Assembly (NCBI GenBank): GCA_002503825.1
Contig: DASP01000011.1
Location: 47,756-107,291 of the forward strand
DNA: 59,536 nucleotides
Source of the DNA: Methanoregulaceae archaeon UBA467
GTDB taxonomy: Archaea > Halobacteriota > Methanomicrobia > Methanomicrobiales > Methanospirillaceae
Reading direction: 5' to 3'
Of this stretch, positions 7,892 through 17,334 are shown piece by piece. Below the pieces are notes generated by a model that saw nothing but the letters and a program-made list of their open reading frames with translations, did no database searches and was not told the DNA's origin. How positions within the stretch are numbered: the stretch's first letter is position 1; each line of letters opens with the position of its first letter. The translations under genes were made by a program, and so were the position numbers.

Positions 7892-10267
7892 TCAGTATAT
7901 GGGTGTGGTGGAAAACCCGTAGAGCACGTCGGGGTTTTCCATGACCACCCAGTATCCCTTGAAGGGTAATACATCGTGCAGGGTCGCACCCGGGACATAT
8001 ACCCACGAGGGCTGGTTGAGCGACGGGCTGATGACCATCGTGTATCCGGTCAGGTTTCCTGGTGCCTGCTCGATGCTCTTCAATGCAAGGTCAACCCTCA
8101 TGGCAGGGAAGATTCCTGCATCATATGCAGGCGCAGAACCGATAAGGCTGAGGCCTGATGACAGGGCACGCGCCGGTGGTGCAGATACTGACTGCGACGG
8201 GTAGATATGTGCCGTAGCAGCCTTTTCTGAAGCCACCTTCACGTAGACACAGTACAGCGGATCGAGTTCGAATCCCTCACCCGGAATGTACCAGTATGAT
8301 CCGTCCCAGGCAAGGATCATCTCGATCTTGTCAAGTTCTGCGGGCTGGAAGATATCCTCAAGGTTCTCATACCCCGGTTCAAGGAGGATCGGGGTCGAGA
8401 AGAGGTTCCAGCCGGAATACAGGATCTCATCGAAATACACGGGTCCGCCTTCGGCAAATGTTGCATGGATAGTATGGTTTTCATGCACATCCGGGAATGA
8501 ATACGAGGTTACCGGACCGGTGGAATTCCCGTCGACATATACATCATCGATATGATACCCGCTGTCCGGGTAAATGATGAAGGAACGCGTACCGCCGCAA
8601 GCGACAACGATATCCCCTGCCGGGCAGATAGAGCCGCCATATCCGGCAGTTGCCGCAATTGTGTACTGGACCGGCCCGAAGGCAGCAAATACCGTGTAAT
8701 TCCTGTCTGCATTGACGATCTGCACCTCAGGAACGGGTCCAAGGGATTCCCCGTTCACTTCGACATCAAGTATTCTCCAGCAGGGATCCGGAATGACTGA
8801 TAAGTTCTGGCTGCCGCCGCACGGAATAGTGATCGGTCCCTCCGGATCTATCGCACCGCCTTCACCGGACTCTGTGGTAATTGTATAGGTAATCGGCGTG
8901 AATGACGCACAAACCGTATAATCCATGTCGGCATTGACGATACAGACCGTGGAAACCGGCCCAAGGGACACCCCGTTCACCAGTACATCATCAATTTCCC
9001 AGCATGGGTCAGGAATGACCGTCAGGTTCTGACTTCCGCCGCACGGGATGGTGAGGGGCCCTTCCGGACTGATCGATCCACCTTCACCGGCGTCGGTGGT
9101 AATGGTGTAGGTAATCTGCGTGAATACTGCTGATACGGTGTAATCCATGTCGGCATCGACGATCTGCACCTCGGAAACGGGTCCAAGGGACTCCCCGTTC
9201 ACGAGGACATCTGCGATCTCCCGGCATGGGTCAGGGATGACGTATAGGGTCTGGCTGCCTCCGCAGGCGATGGTGATCGGCCCTTCCGGACTGATCGTTC
9301 CTCCCTCGCCCGGGTCGGTGGTAATGGTGTAGGTAATCTGCTCGAAACTGGCATCGATGGTATGGTCGCCATCAAGGTCATAGAAGGTATATTCGCAGAC
9401 CTGTCCCTGTGAAACACCGTCCACGAGAAGATCTAAGACCCGGTAACAGGTGTCAGGGTAGATGAAATAGGTCCGGTCGGATCCACAGGGGAATGTCCCT
9501 TCGCCAGTCGGATCAATCGAGCCGCCTTCACCTGCAGTTGCCATTATTGTATAGGTTATCTGCTCGAATTGTGCTTCGATGGTATGGTCGCCTGTTACGC
9601 TGTAGAATGTATACGTTGAAACAGCCCCGACCGGCACATCATCGACAAACACTTCGCTGATCCTGTAACAGTCTCCGGGAGTGATCGTAAATGTCTGATC
9701 ATTTCCTTCGAGTACATCAACATCTCCTTCAGGAATGATTGTTCCACCTGTGCCTGCACTGGCTGCAATGGTATACATGACCCCTGTTGCCCTGATATTT
9801 AAATTTACATTGGCATCAGGGTGGAAGGGATAGGTTGCCTGCCAGGGGCCGCCCGTGGCAACGGGATATACTTCTGCGGGAATCCCATTGACATAAAATG
9901 TAATGGGGGCCCCGTCTTCTATGACTCCCTGGACAAGGAATTTTGTTCCGGTCAGGTCATTACTCCCGTAAACGCCGATTTGTGTGACGGTGAAATTACC
10001 TCCGCCGCCTGATACCCCTGCTGTAATATATGTCCCCGCCGGAGCTGAAATGTCGTTGATCTCCACGGTGCCATAGAACCGGTTGGGCAGTATCGGGTCT
10101 CCATCTGCGACAGCGACGAGGGAAGTGCAGATAATAAATGTAAAGACGACCGCCGCTGTCAGCATGACAAAGTTCCACTGGTGATGGCGTGTCCTCTCAC
10201 CTTCCCCTGTTTTGAAGGAGGGATGAGGGTTATTTTCCCTTATCTCCTTTTTCGTTTGTTCGGTCAT
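7892..10267 (-). CDS. Large secreted protein with six InlB-type B-repeats and GWN domain
   Basis: 791 residues. Residues 35-55 (MLTAAVVFTFIICTSLVAVA) are a signal or anchor segment behind a long basic N-terminus. Residues 60-135 are the FYGTV module (LPNRFYGTVEIND to FYVNGIPAEV). Residues 164-607 hold six tandem copies of about 74 residues of the divergent InlB B-repeat type (TYTITTDAGEGGSISPEG, then VLVNGVSLGPVS, then DYTV-ASF). The middle copies share a Cys pair (PCGGSQ and PDPC), which could form disulfides. A C-terminal GWN domain (SGWNLFSTPILL to FKGYWVVMENPDVLYGF) ends the protein. It starts 17 bases after the upstream gene stops, so the two are co-transcribed. Probably an adhesin or surface-layer component. 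Confidence 0.88.
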   Translation of the reverse strand: MTEQTKKEIRENNPHPSFKTGEGERTRHHQWNFVMLTAAVVFTFIICTSLVAVADGDPILPNRFYGTVEINDISAPAGTYITAGVSGGGGNFTVTQIGVYGSNDLTGTKFLVQGVIEDGAPITFYVNGIPAEVYPVATGGPWQATYPFHPDANVNLNIRATGVMYTIAASAGTGGTIIPEGDVDVLEGNDQTFTITPGDCYRISEVFVDDVPVGAVSTYTFYSVTGDHTIEAQFEQITYTIMATAGEGGSIDPTGEGTFPCGSDRTYFIYPDTCYRVLDLLVDGVSQGQVCEYTFYDLDGDHTIDASFEQITYTITTDPGEGGTISPEGPITIACGGSQTLYVIPDPCREIADVLVNGESLGPVSEVQIVDADMDYTVSAVFTQITYTITTDAGEGGSISPEGPLTIPCGGSQNLTVIPDPCWEIDDVLVNGVSLGPVSTVCIVNADMDYTVCASFTPITYTITTESGEGGAIDPEGPITIPCGGSQNLSVIPDPCWRILDVEVNGESLGPVPEVQIVNADRNYTVFAAFGPVQYTIAATAGYGGSICPAGDIVVACGGTRSFIIYPDSGYHIDDVYVDGNSTGPVTSYSFPDVHENHTIHATFAEGGPVYFDEILYSGWNLFSTPILLEPGYENLEDIFQPAELDKIEMILAWDGSYWYIPGEGFELDPLYCVYVKVASEKAATAHIYPSQSVSAPPARALSSGLSLIGSAPAYDAGIFPAMRVDLALKSIEQAPGNLTGYTMVISPSLNQPSWVYVPGATLHDVLPFKGYWVVMENPDVLYGFSTTPIY
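8447..9778 (-). repeat. Six tandem InlB-type coding repeats (~222 bp each)
   Basis: Protein-level tandem repeats inside the gene at 7892-10267. The third to fifth copies are closest to each other at DNA level (repeated segments such as gtccaaggga and ctccgttcacg in the given strand), indicating recent expansion of the inner copies. Confidence 0.75.
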
Positions 10268-10284
10268 GGATCCCCCGGTCCTAT

Positions 10285-13200
10285 TCAGGTGTAATAGAAC
10301 GGTGTGATCTCGAATCCGGCATACGTTGCTGGGTTAACCATGTAGGCCCAGTAGGCGTCACCGGATGCCATCTGCCGGGTGTTCTGTATCTGCCAGAACC
10401 CGCTTGTGACAGATTCGCTCCAGATGCTGTACTGGCCGGGAACCGAGGGGCTGATCACGATTGCAACGCCTTTCGTTCCGGCATTCCCTTCCTTGATAGA
10501 TTCAAGTGCCTGATAGACGGGCATGAATGCTTCAGGGTCGCTGTTATCAGGACTGGCTACCGCCCAGCGGCCTTCATCGGCGGGTGGGACGTCAAGCTCA
10601 CGGTCAATGCCCCACGGGGCGCCAATCAGGTTCCACCCCTGCACGAGTGAGTAGGTGGGGAGCCCGGGTGACGGGTTGGTGCTGTAAAGAACCGGTACTT
10701 TTGACGGGGAGAGCATCTTGATGTAATACCCCTGGCATGGGACAATCGGCAGGTTCATCGCACCGATATCGATCCATGTCCCTGATGTGGCGTCCCAGCT
10801 GTAGACGACAACGGTATTGGAGTTTGTAATGAAATCCCCAAGACCTGAGATCTCACTGATGGTATCAGCCGATGAGCTGAGCTTGAGCGGTACCGAGAGG
10901 GTGTTCCAGCCCTTCTGGAGCTGGAGTGAATCGGATCCGTACGCCCGCATCATGTACTGCGGACTTGTCTCGTCATGGAACATGGTCTCTGCCGGGAGGT
11001 AGAGCCACGGGTTGTATTCCACGTAGTGGCTCACGTTGTCACCGTTGCCGAGCGCATCGCTCCGCTGGTCAGCTTCATGGCTGTAACAGGGCGGGATAAG
11101 ATAGGTGATCGGTGCGGGGCCCTTGTCAGGACCACCGGGCATACCCCAGTAGTTCTCTTTTGCAACCAGCGTCTCGTTTACCCAGTTCTTGATTCCCCAG
11201 TATTCATTTCCGGAGATGTCGTTGTATTTACAATCAATCAGTGCGGGGTAAGCTGCACGGGTCGATATGCCGAAGACCCCGTTGTCTATTATTGCATTGT
11301 GCTCGATCTGGTAGCTGCTTCCGTCTGTAGATGATTCCCGGAGGAAAATTCCTGCGTGGTAGTTTTCATGGATGTAATTGTGGACGATGTAGATGATCTG
11401 TTCGACACGTCCCTGTGCAGTGTGCCGGATCTGGATACCTGAATCGGTCCATCCCGGGAGAGTTCCGCAGACGGTGGGGTTGTTTGTGAAGCGCCAGGTT
11501 TCAGTTACCGGGTCCCACACGGTCCAGACACCCTGGCCGCTTGGGCCGTTCCCATAGATGTCATTGTATATAATCTCGCTTGCAGCCGGGCTGTGCGTGA
11601 ATGCCTCGGGATCGATACATTCGACACCGGTGTAGAGGTAGTCGGCATCGATACCATCGTCGGTGTTGTCGTAGATCGAGTTGCCATTAATGAGCACTAC
11701 GCACTCCAATGCCCGGATGCCGTTATCGTCATTGTCGTAGATGTTGTTGTTGATGATGTTGACACGACCGATGGAACATGGAACCAGAACAGAATCCCCG
11801 TTTACCGCGTCGTGGATCATTGCACTACTGCACTTCTGGCTGGACGGGTAGACTGCGATACCATTGGCAGCAGAATTCTTCACTGTGAACCCGTCGATTC
11901 CTGTACATCCTGCAGACAGGAAAACGGCAGATGCGGTCGGACCGCTCCCGACCGTTGGAAGGCCGTTCGCGTCAATTACCGGGTTATCTGCGGTCAGGTT
12001 CTTCAGGTGCAGGGCCGGGGTGTCAACCTCGAAGGTCTCTGTGTAAGTACCGCCGTTGACATAGATCACCGCTCCGATAAGTCCCTCGAAATCAGGATTT
12101 GCATCGAGATACGCCTGTGTCACAGGTTCCCATGCAGGCATCTGTGCCTCGACATTGAGGATATCCTTCACATCGACGGGCGCAACAGCTCCCCAGAACA
12201 TCGTGCCGTCAGGCAGGATGACGAGGGTGGCATACTTTGTGTTCGTCCCGTCGCTGTAGGTAAACTTGTATGTTTCAGGCCTCACGGACGGGGCAGAGAG
12301 CAGGTTGATAGTCAGGCTGTCGGCGGTAGCACTTGAATTACCGTCAACAAAAGCCCCTGCTGAATAAGAGCCAAAGGTCGTCCCGGTGGTCGTCCCGTTG
12401 ATATCAAACGATGAACTGTTGCCGCCGAGGTAGATCGAATCCGCATATTCGACAACGGGCGTGATATTATCTGCCTTAAAGACCGGGCCGATCTCGACAT
12501 ATCCCTGGCAGAGCCGCAGGGGCTGCTGGTATTTCAGGAACAAAAAGACGTTCGGTATCCGTTCGAATTCAGCAACGAGGGTGTGATCTGTTGTAACGGA
12601 GTTGAAGCACTCGGTGTATCCCATGATGTCCGGGATTACAACGGGTGAGCCGTCTTTCCAGACGTATTTAATGTAATACCCGGTCGCCGGAGTGATGTTG
12701 TAGCAGGCGTCATCACTGCAGTAGATCTCGTCCATATTGTCAGGTGGGGCCTCATAGCCCGAATACTGGGAATGGATCTTACCGCCGGTGTTATTCAGCA
12801 CCGAAAAGTCAATTTCTGAAGTCAGGATCCTGAAATAGGCCTCGATTGTGTGCGAACAGTTCAGCGGTGCAAACGTATAATTACTGCATCCACCAACCGT
12901 CGGCGTCACTGTGACGGGACTGCCGTCGACCAGTACCGATGCAATTTCGTAACAGGATGTAGCAGGACAGATGGTATAGACCGGGGTCTCACCGCAGTTG
13001 TACAGGGTGGTTCCCGACGGGCTTATACTCCCGTTCTCTCCGGCGGTTGCATTAATCTCCACCTGCAACTGGACACTGTTGCTCGGGGTAGGGGTGTTTT
13101 CACCATCGTGGTTCACCCACACCATGTACCCGTTCGGGGGGCAGGGGCACTCGTTTTCAAGACCACAGACAATGTCAATCCTCACGTCGCTATTGAACGG

Positions 13201-13611
13201 GATATTGATCGGTGTCACGAATTTGAGCGATGTCGTTCCATTCTGGAAACTGTACTGGTTATAACTCGGGTTCGGGTTATGGATTATTGCCTTCAGCTCG
13301 GTAACCGGAGTAGAAGGGCCGCCATTTACAGATACAAGAATACATGAGGGGGATATCCCGCTATCGACGGTAGTGTTCGGGTCGAGCGTTACGAAAAACC
13401 CGTTTATCCCCGCACTCATTCCCACCGCTTCGTGGAACGTAATGTGGTATTCGTTTTCGCCTGGTACTATGCCTGGATTGTCTATGGTTAAGACAACATT
13501 CGATGTATCCGGTGTTGCCGTGGCAATGGTTGCCAGCATACAACATGATACTATGATACTGATGAGCAGAAGCCGATAGTTCAGTTTACTGCCGCCAAGA
13601 ACTACATTCAT
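10285..13611 (-). CDS. Secreted right-handed beta-helix surface protein with InlB-type and GWN domains
   Basis: About 1108 residues from the ATG at 13611, chosen because GGGGAG lies six bases before it and the protein then starts with a signal peptide (LNYRLLLISIIVSCCMLATI). A longer frame to 13719 adds an unconvincing N-terminus. An N-terminal beta domain is followed by two InlB-like repeats (INATAGENGSISPSG near residue 185; a diverged one near 270). Residues about 590-830 contain NIINNNIYDNDDNGI and NSIYDNTDDGI, the Asn-rich ladder of parallel beta-helix (pectin-lyase-like) repeats. The C-terminus has LQKGWNTLSVPLKL near 899 and VQGWNLIGAPW near 990. No catalytic residues of a known lyase stand out. 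Likely a surface carbohydrate-binding or structural protein, first gene of a three-gene secreted-protein operon. Confidence 0.87.
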   Translation of the reverse strand: MNVVLGGSKLNYRLLLISIIVSCCMLATIATATPDTSNVVLTIDNPGIVPGENEYHITFHEAVGMSAGINGFFVTLDPNTTVDSGISPSCILVSVNGGPSTPVTELKAIIHNPNPSYNQYSFQNGTTSLKFVTPINIPFNSDVRIDIVCGLENECPCPPNGYMVWVNHDGENTPTPSNSVQLQVEINATAGENGSISPSGTTLYNCGETPVYTICPATSCYEIASVLVDGSPVTVTPTVGGCSNYTFAPLNCSHTIEAYFRILTSEIDFSVLNNTGGKIHSQYSGYEAPPDNMDEIYCSDDACYNITPATGYYIKYVWKDGSPVVIPDIMGYTECFNSVTTDHTLVAEFERIPNVFLFLKYQQPLRLCQGYVEIGPVFKADNITPVVEYADSIYLGGNSSSFDINGTTTGTTFGSYSAGAFVDGNSSATADSLTINLLSAPSVRPETYKFTYSDGTNTKYATLVILPDGTMFWGAVAPVDVKDILNVEAQMPAWEPVTQAYLDANPDFEGLIGAVIYVNGGTYTETFEVDTPALHLKNLTADNPVIDANGLPTVGSGPTASAVFLSAGCTGIDGFTVKNSAANGIAVYPSSQKCSSAMIHDAVNGDSVLVPCSIGRVNIINNNIYDNDDNGIRALECVVLINGNSIYDNTDDGIDADYLYTGVECIDPEAFTHSPAASEIIYNDIYGNGPSGQGVWTVWDPVTETWRFTNNPTVCGTLPGWTDSGIQIRHTAQGRVEQIIYIVHNYIHENYHAGIFLRESSTDGSSYQIEHNAIIDNGVFGISTRAAYPALIDCKYNDISGNEYWGIKNWVNETLVAKENYWGMPGGPDKGPAPITYLIPPCYSHEADQRSDALGNGDNVSHYVEYNPWLYLPAETMFHDETSPQYMMRAYGSDSLQLQKGWNTLSVPLKLSSSADTISEISGLGDFITNSNTVVVYSWDATSGTWIDIGAMNLPIVPCQGYYIKMLSPSKVPVLYSTNPSPGLPTYSLVQGWNLIGAPWGIDRELDVPPADEGRWAVASPDNSDPEAFMPVYQALESIKEGNAGTKGVAIVISPSVPGQYSIWSESVTSGFWQIQNTRQMASGDAYWAYMVNPATYAGFEITPFYYT

Positions 13612-14047
13612 TTCTTTCTCCCCTTGGGTATGGTACATCCGCTTCCCTGTCATACTGCAGCACGAAGATGACAGTTGTAGAGCCACCATGGATGCACGAT
13701 TTCTGTTATTTATGGCCACCTTGATTGGTACTCTTTCATACGTGTGATTAAGGACGTACTTTGTTCATTCATACCCCGTTTCGCCATCACGAAGTATGCA
13801 TGGTCCCCCGTCCGAAAAGGGAATATGTCTGCTTATGAAATTATACTATATAAAATCTATCTGTTATTTTGCGCAAAAAGATACAATGAAGTCAACAATA
13901 GGAGATTGAGAAAGGTTTCTCACCTTTCTACTTTTGTATATTATTAAACTATAAAAATAAAATGGGCCGCATACGTTTTATGCGAGTGACTACAAAAAAA
14001 CGATAATATATTGTTAATTATTAAATCGAAGCATTTAAAATTGAAAA
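13612..14047. promoter_or_regulatory. AT-rich intergenic region between surface-protein operon and glutamate synthase operon
   Basis: Both flanking operons run on the minus strand, so this holds the promoter of the 13611 gene and the terminator of the glutamate synthase operon. It is AT-rich with several TATA-like stretches (around 13840-13860 and 14000-14035). No convincing gene; the small frame at 13744-13947 has no family resemblance. Confidence 0.45.
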
Positions 14048-15079
14048 TTATGAGGGGGAGTTCTTTTTGATTTTGGCCGCTGCAAGCTTCTCTATTGCCG
14101 GAATATCGATATCTTTCCCTGTTATCAGCCTCTTGTTCCTTTCCGCGCTCTCAACAAACATCTTCCCTGCGTCATTCCTGATGATCAGTGTGGTGAATCC
14201 GGCTGGGCTTCCGACCGCCCCTGCAGAGATATCTGAAAAGACTCCGGTCAGGTCCTGGCAGAAATGACAGCCGGGACGAATGCTCTCTTCCAGCTCTTTT
14301 AGCGGAAGAGTCAGGGATGAGCCGTCTTTCATGGTTACTTCGAGTTTTCCCCTGACATCGAGCCGTTCGATCTGCCAGGTATCGATATTGTATTCTTTCC
14401 TGAGTTTGCCATTGACAAGCGCCGCGTAATCGAATGTTTCGGTGCAGAAAAGGCCAACGACAAGGCGGATTGCATCTGCATACGGTTTGAGCAGGTCATT
14501 GTCGCTCTCCCTGATCTTTTTAAGTGCCTGCACGACGCAGGGGACGCCGATCACGGCTATATGCTTGTATTTCTTCTCTATTACTGCGGTTTTCAGTGCA
14601 GCAACCAGCGGTACCCACCAGTTATACCTGCTCCCGGCCTGGTGCACGAGCTCTTCGGTTGATGTAATTACCACCGATGAAGGCCGGAGAGACCAGCGGT
14701 CTTCACTTACAGTTACTACGGCATCAATCAGTCCTGCATCAAGTGCGTTTGAAAGGATGGCGGTTACTGCCCCCCCGCTCTGTTTTTTCGGGATATCAAA
14801 CGATGCCCGGGCGGAAATGATTTCTATAAAAGGTCCGGTGGTGTCTTTCGGCCCAGAGCCGGTCCGCGGGCAGGCGTCATAGCAGGCTCCGCAGGAGACT
14901 TCATCGTTTGCACTCTTGCAATACCCGATATTTCCCGGGCATCCCATCTCGCCAGGTTTCCCGAAACAGATGGCATCAGCCGGGCATACGGCCACACATG
15001 CCCCGCAGCCGGCACAGATACCCTTGTCCCAGACCTCTTTTTTTAAGTCCTGGTAATTTTTTTTCTCCATTCCAACCAT
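14048..15079 (-). CDS. F420-binding FrhB-like subunit of glutamate synthase
   Basis: About 343 residues. The N-terminus has a ferredoxin motif (CAGCGACVAVCPADAICFG) and a further Cys cluster (CGACYDACP), followed by the FrhB-type flavin/F420 domain (KQSGGAVTAILSNAL, GVPCVVQALKKI, VGLFCTETF). FrhB homologues pass electrons between coenzyme F420 and flavin/Fe-S partners. As the last gene of the split glutamate synthase operon, it probably lets the enzyme use reduced F420 as reductant, an arrangement proposed for methanogens (F420-dependent glutamate synthase). The ATG at 15079 overlaps the previous stop as TAATG; an ATG at 15070 is an alternative. Confidence 0.88.
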   Translation of the reverse strand: MVGMEKKNYQDLKKEVWDKGICAGCGACVAVCPADAICFGKPGEMGCPGNIGYCKSANDEVSCGACYDACPRTGSGPKDTTGPFIEIISARASFDIPKKQSGGAVTAILSNALDAGLIDAVVTVSEDRWSLRPSSVVITSTEELVHQAGSRYNWWVPLVAALKTAVIEKKYKHIAVIGVPCVVQALKKIRESDNDLLKPYADAIRLVVGLFCTETFDYAALVNGKLRKEYNIDTWQIERLDVRGKLEVTMKDGSSLTLPLKELEESIRPGCHFCQDLTGVFSDISAGAVGSPAGFTTLIIRNDAGKMFVESAERNKRLITGKDIDIPAIEKLAAAKIKKNSPS

Positions 15080-15819
15080 TACTCCCACGTGTATTTATTC
15101 GCAAACGGCCTGCTGCTCGCAGGGGCTATGCGTATATACCGGTCTTTTTCGAGGGGTGCGGGGTCAATCCCGAAATACCCGCAGAACTCACGGATCAGGG
15201 GGATGATCCCCTGCATGCCCTCCTCGTCAAGGACGGTCTTTTTTGTTCCCACTCCGAGGTTTTCATCTGCGATCTCTCCGCGAAGGATAATCTCCCCGCC
15301 ATGAATTCCTGAACCGACGCCACGTTCATTCACCGGGAACCGGTTCTTTAAACCGAGGACAAGGATTGTGCCGCCGGCCATGTATTCGCCGAGGAATGCG
15401 CGTGAAATCCCTCCTACCACAAGAATCGGACGCTTGTTATCGTACTGCTTCATGTGGATGCCGCCACGGTACCCGATATTGTCACGGACAAAGATCTTCC
15501 CGCCACGCATTGAATGGGCAACTGCGTCACCTGTACTTCCATGAATGATGATGGTGCCTGAATCCATTGTGTTGCCGGATGCATGGTCGCAGTTGCCATA
15601 GACCGTGCAGGTAGGTCCGCTCATGAACATACAGAGATCCCCGCCCGGGACCCCGTTTATAACGAGAGAGATGTTACCCTTCAGGCCGTCGGCAATGAAC
15701 CGTTGCCCCATGACATGGTCTATCGTTATCTCATCAGCCCCGTCGGCGACCGCCTTTCGTATGGCCTGGTTGAGTGGGGTATAGTGCATTCCGCCTGCAT
15801 CAATCCGAACGCTCTTCAT
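15079..15819 (-). CDS. gltB: Glutamate synthase, GXGXG (alpha subunit C-terminal) domain protein
   Basis: 246 residues forming a right-handed beta-helix that corresponds to the C-terminal structural domain of bacterial GltB. Repeats such as GPTCTVYGNCDHASGNTMDSG, GDAVAHSMRGGKIFVRDNIGYRGG and GGTILVLGL are typical. In archaea this domain is a separate protein that assembles with the glutaminase and FMN subunits. It starts six bases after the FMN subunit stop and overlaps the FrhB-like gene, consistent with a four-gene operon. Length is normal for the separate archaeal form. Confidence 0.92.
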   Translation of the reverse strand: MKSVRIDAGGMHYTPLNQAIRKAVADGADEITIDHVMGQRFIADGLKGNISLVINGVPGGDLCMFMSGPTCTVYGNCDHASGNTMDSGTIIIHGSTGDAVAHSMRGGKIFVRDNIGYRGGIHMKQYDNKRPILVVGGISRAFLGEYMAGGTILVLGLKNRFPVNERGVGSGIHGGEIILRGEIADENLGVGTKKTVLDEEGMQGIIPLIREFCGYFGIDPAPLEKDRYIRIAPASSRPFANKYTWE

Positions 15820-15825
15820 GGTGTA

Positions 15826-17334
15826 TCAGGCCCCCACGGTTTTAATGTCGAGTACTTTCATGATTGATTCATCAAGGAGGTAACCCCTGAGCCGGTCCCG
15901 GTTTCCACGGAGGCTTTCTATGCTGTTGATCCCTGCAGCACCCATAAGCTCGGCGAGCTCAAGGGTCCAGGCATTGATGAGGTTGGCGACATTTTTCGAT
16001 GCCACGTCAGGGTCAAGCCGTGCGACAAGGTCCGGACGCTGGGTGGCGATGCCCCACGGGCAGAGACCCCGGTAACAGGTCCCGCAGACGCGGCAGCCCA
16101 TCGCAACAAGTGCGGATGTACCTATATAGACTGCATCAGCACCAAGGGCGATGATTTTTGCCACGTCAGCACTTTCCCTGATTCCTCCGCTTGCGATGAG
16201 TGAGACTTCGTTCCTGATACCCTGCGACCTGAGTTTTGCATCAACGCTTGCAATTGCAGCTTCTACCGGTATTCCGACATGGTCACGGAATACCCGGGGG
16301 GCAGCTCCTGTTCCGCCACGGAACCCGTCGACCACAACCGCATCGGCTCCTGAACGGGCGATACCTGCTGCAATCGCGGCTGAATTATGGACTGCAGCTA
16401 TCTTTACGAATACAGGTTTTTTCCATTCTGTCGCCTCTTTCAGACCTCTTACAAGCTGCTTGAGGTCTTCAATGCTGTAAATGTCATGGTGCGGTGCAGG
16501 GCTGATGGCATCGCTTCCAAGCGGGATCATCCGTGTGCAGGAAACATCTGCACATACCTTCTCACCGGGGAGATGGCCACCGATACCGGGTTTGGCCCCC
16601 TGTCCTATCTTAATCTCTATGGCCGCGCCCCGCTCAAGATAATTGATGTCGACGCCAAACCGTCCTGATGCAACCTGGACGATCATGTGGTTCTGGTACG
16701 GGTAGAGCCTCTCATGAAGACCTCCTTCGCCCGTACCCATGAAGGTCCCTACTTCAGATACTGCCCGTGCCAGGCTCAATTGTGCGTTCAGGCTTATTGC
16801 ACCGTAACTCATATGCCCGATCATGATAGGGGTCTCGAGCTGCAGGTTCGGGACAAGGTTAGTAAGAAGCTCGATGTCACCATTTGTGCGTTTAAAATCC
16901 AGTCGTGCAGGCTTTTTCCCGATGTAGGTACGGAGTTCCATAGGCTCCCTGAGCGGATCGATGCTGGGGTTTGTGACCTGGCAGGCATCAAGGACAAGGC
17001 TGTCAAAAATTACAGGGTATGGTTTTGCATTTCCCATTCCTGAGAGAATAATTTTTCCTGAACGTGCCTGGTTGTAAATGGCCTCACGTACCTCAGGTGT
17101 CCAGAGGGGATGGGAACGGTAGTCAACAGGACGTTCCTCTATATCTATGGCATCACGCGGACACATGGCGATACACCGGTGGCACGCGACGCACTGGCGG
17201 GAATTGACATGGATCTTGTCATTTTCCATCCGGAAAACACCGTACGGACAGTTCTCTATACACCTCCCGCAGAGCATGCACTGGTCATGGTCCACCGAGA
17301 TTCGGAATTTGGTCGGAACACTTCCAATCGTCAC
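15826..17334 (-). CDS. gltB: Glutamate synthase FMN/Fe-S subunit (archaeal GltB central domain)
   Basis: 502 residues, GTG start at 17334 behind GGAGGG. The first 75 residues carry two ferredoxin [4Fe-4S] motifs (CMLCGRCIENCPYG and CVACHRCIAMCP). The rest is the FMN-binding TIM barrel that turns 2-oxoglutarate and ammonia into glutamate: IMIGHMSYGAIS, GEGGLHERLYPYQ, QGAKPGIGGHLPG and GFRGGTGAAPRVFRDHVG. CRVCGTCYRGLCPWG near residue 430 is the 3Fe-4S-type cysteine cluster. The start overlaps the glutaminase stop by four bases (GTGA), so the subunits are translationally coupled. Confidence 0.95.
   Translation of the reverse strand: MTIGSVPTKFRISVDHDQCMLCGRCIENCPYGVFRMENDKIHVNSRQCVACHRCIAMCPRDAIDIEERPVDYRSHPLWTPEVREAIYNQARSGKIILSGMGNAKPYPVIFDSLVLDACQVTNPSIDPLREPMELRTYIGKKPARLDFKRTNGDIELLTNLVPNLQLETPIMIGHMSYGAISLNAQLSLARAVSEVGTFMGTGEGGLHERLYPYQNHMIVQVASGRFGVDINYLERGAAIEIKIGQGAKPGIGGHLPGEKVCADVSCTRMIPLGSDAISPAPHHDIYSIEDLKQLVRGLKEATEWKKPVFVKIAAVHNSAAIAAGIARSGADAVVVDGFRGGTGAAPRVFRDHVGIPVEAAIASVDAKLRSQGIRNEVSLIASGGIRESADVAKIIALGADAVYIGTSALVAMGCRVCGTCYRGLCPWGIATQRPDLVARLDPDVASKNVANLINAWTLELAELMGAAGINSIESLRGNRDRLRGYLLDESIMKVLDIKTVGA

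Noticed and set aside
11593..12336. Plus-strand frame of 247 residues
   Set aside because: Antisense shadow of the beta-helix gene; Val/Asp-rich without motifs.
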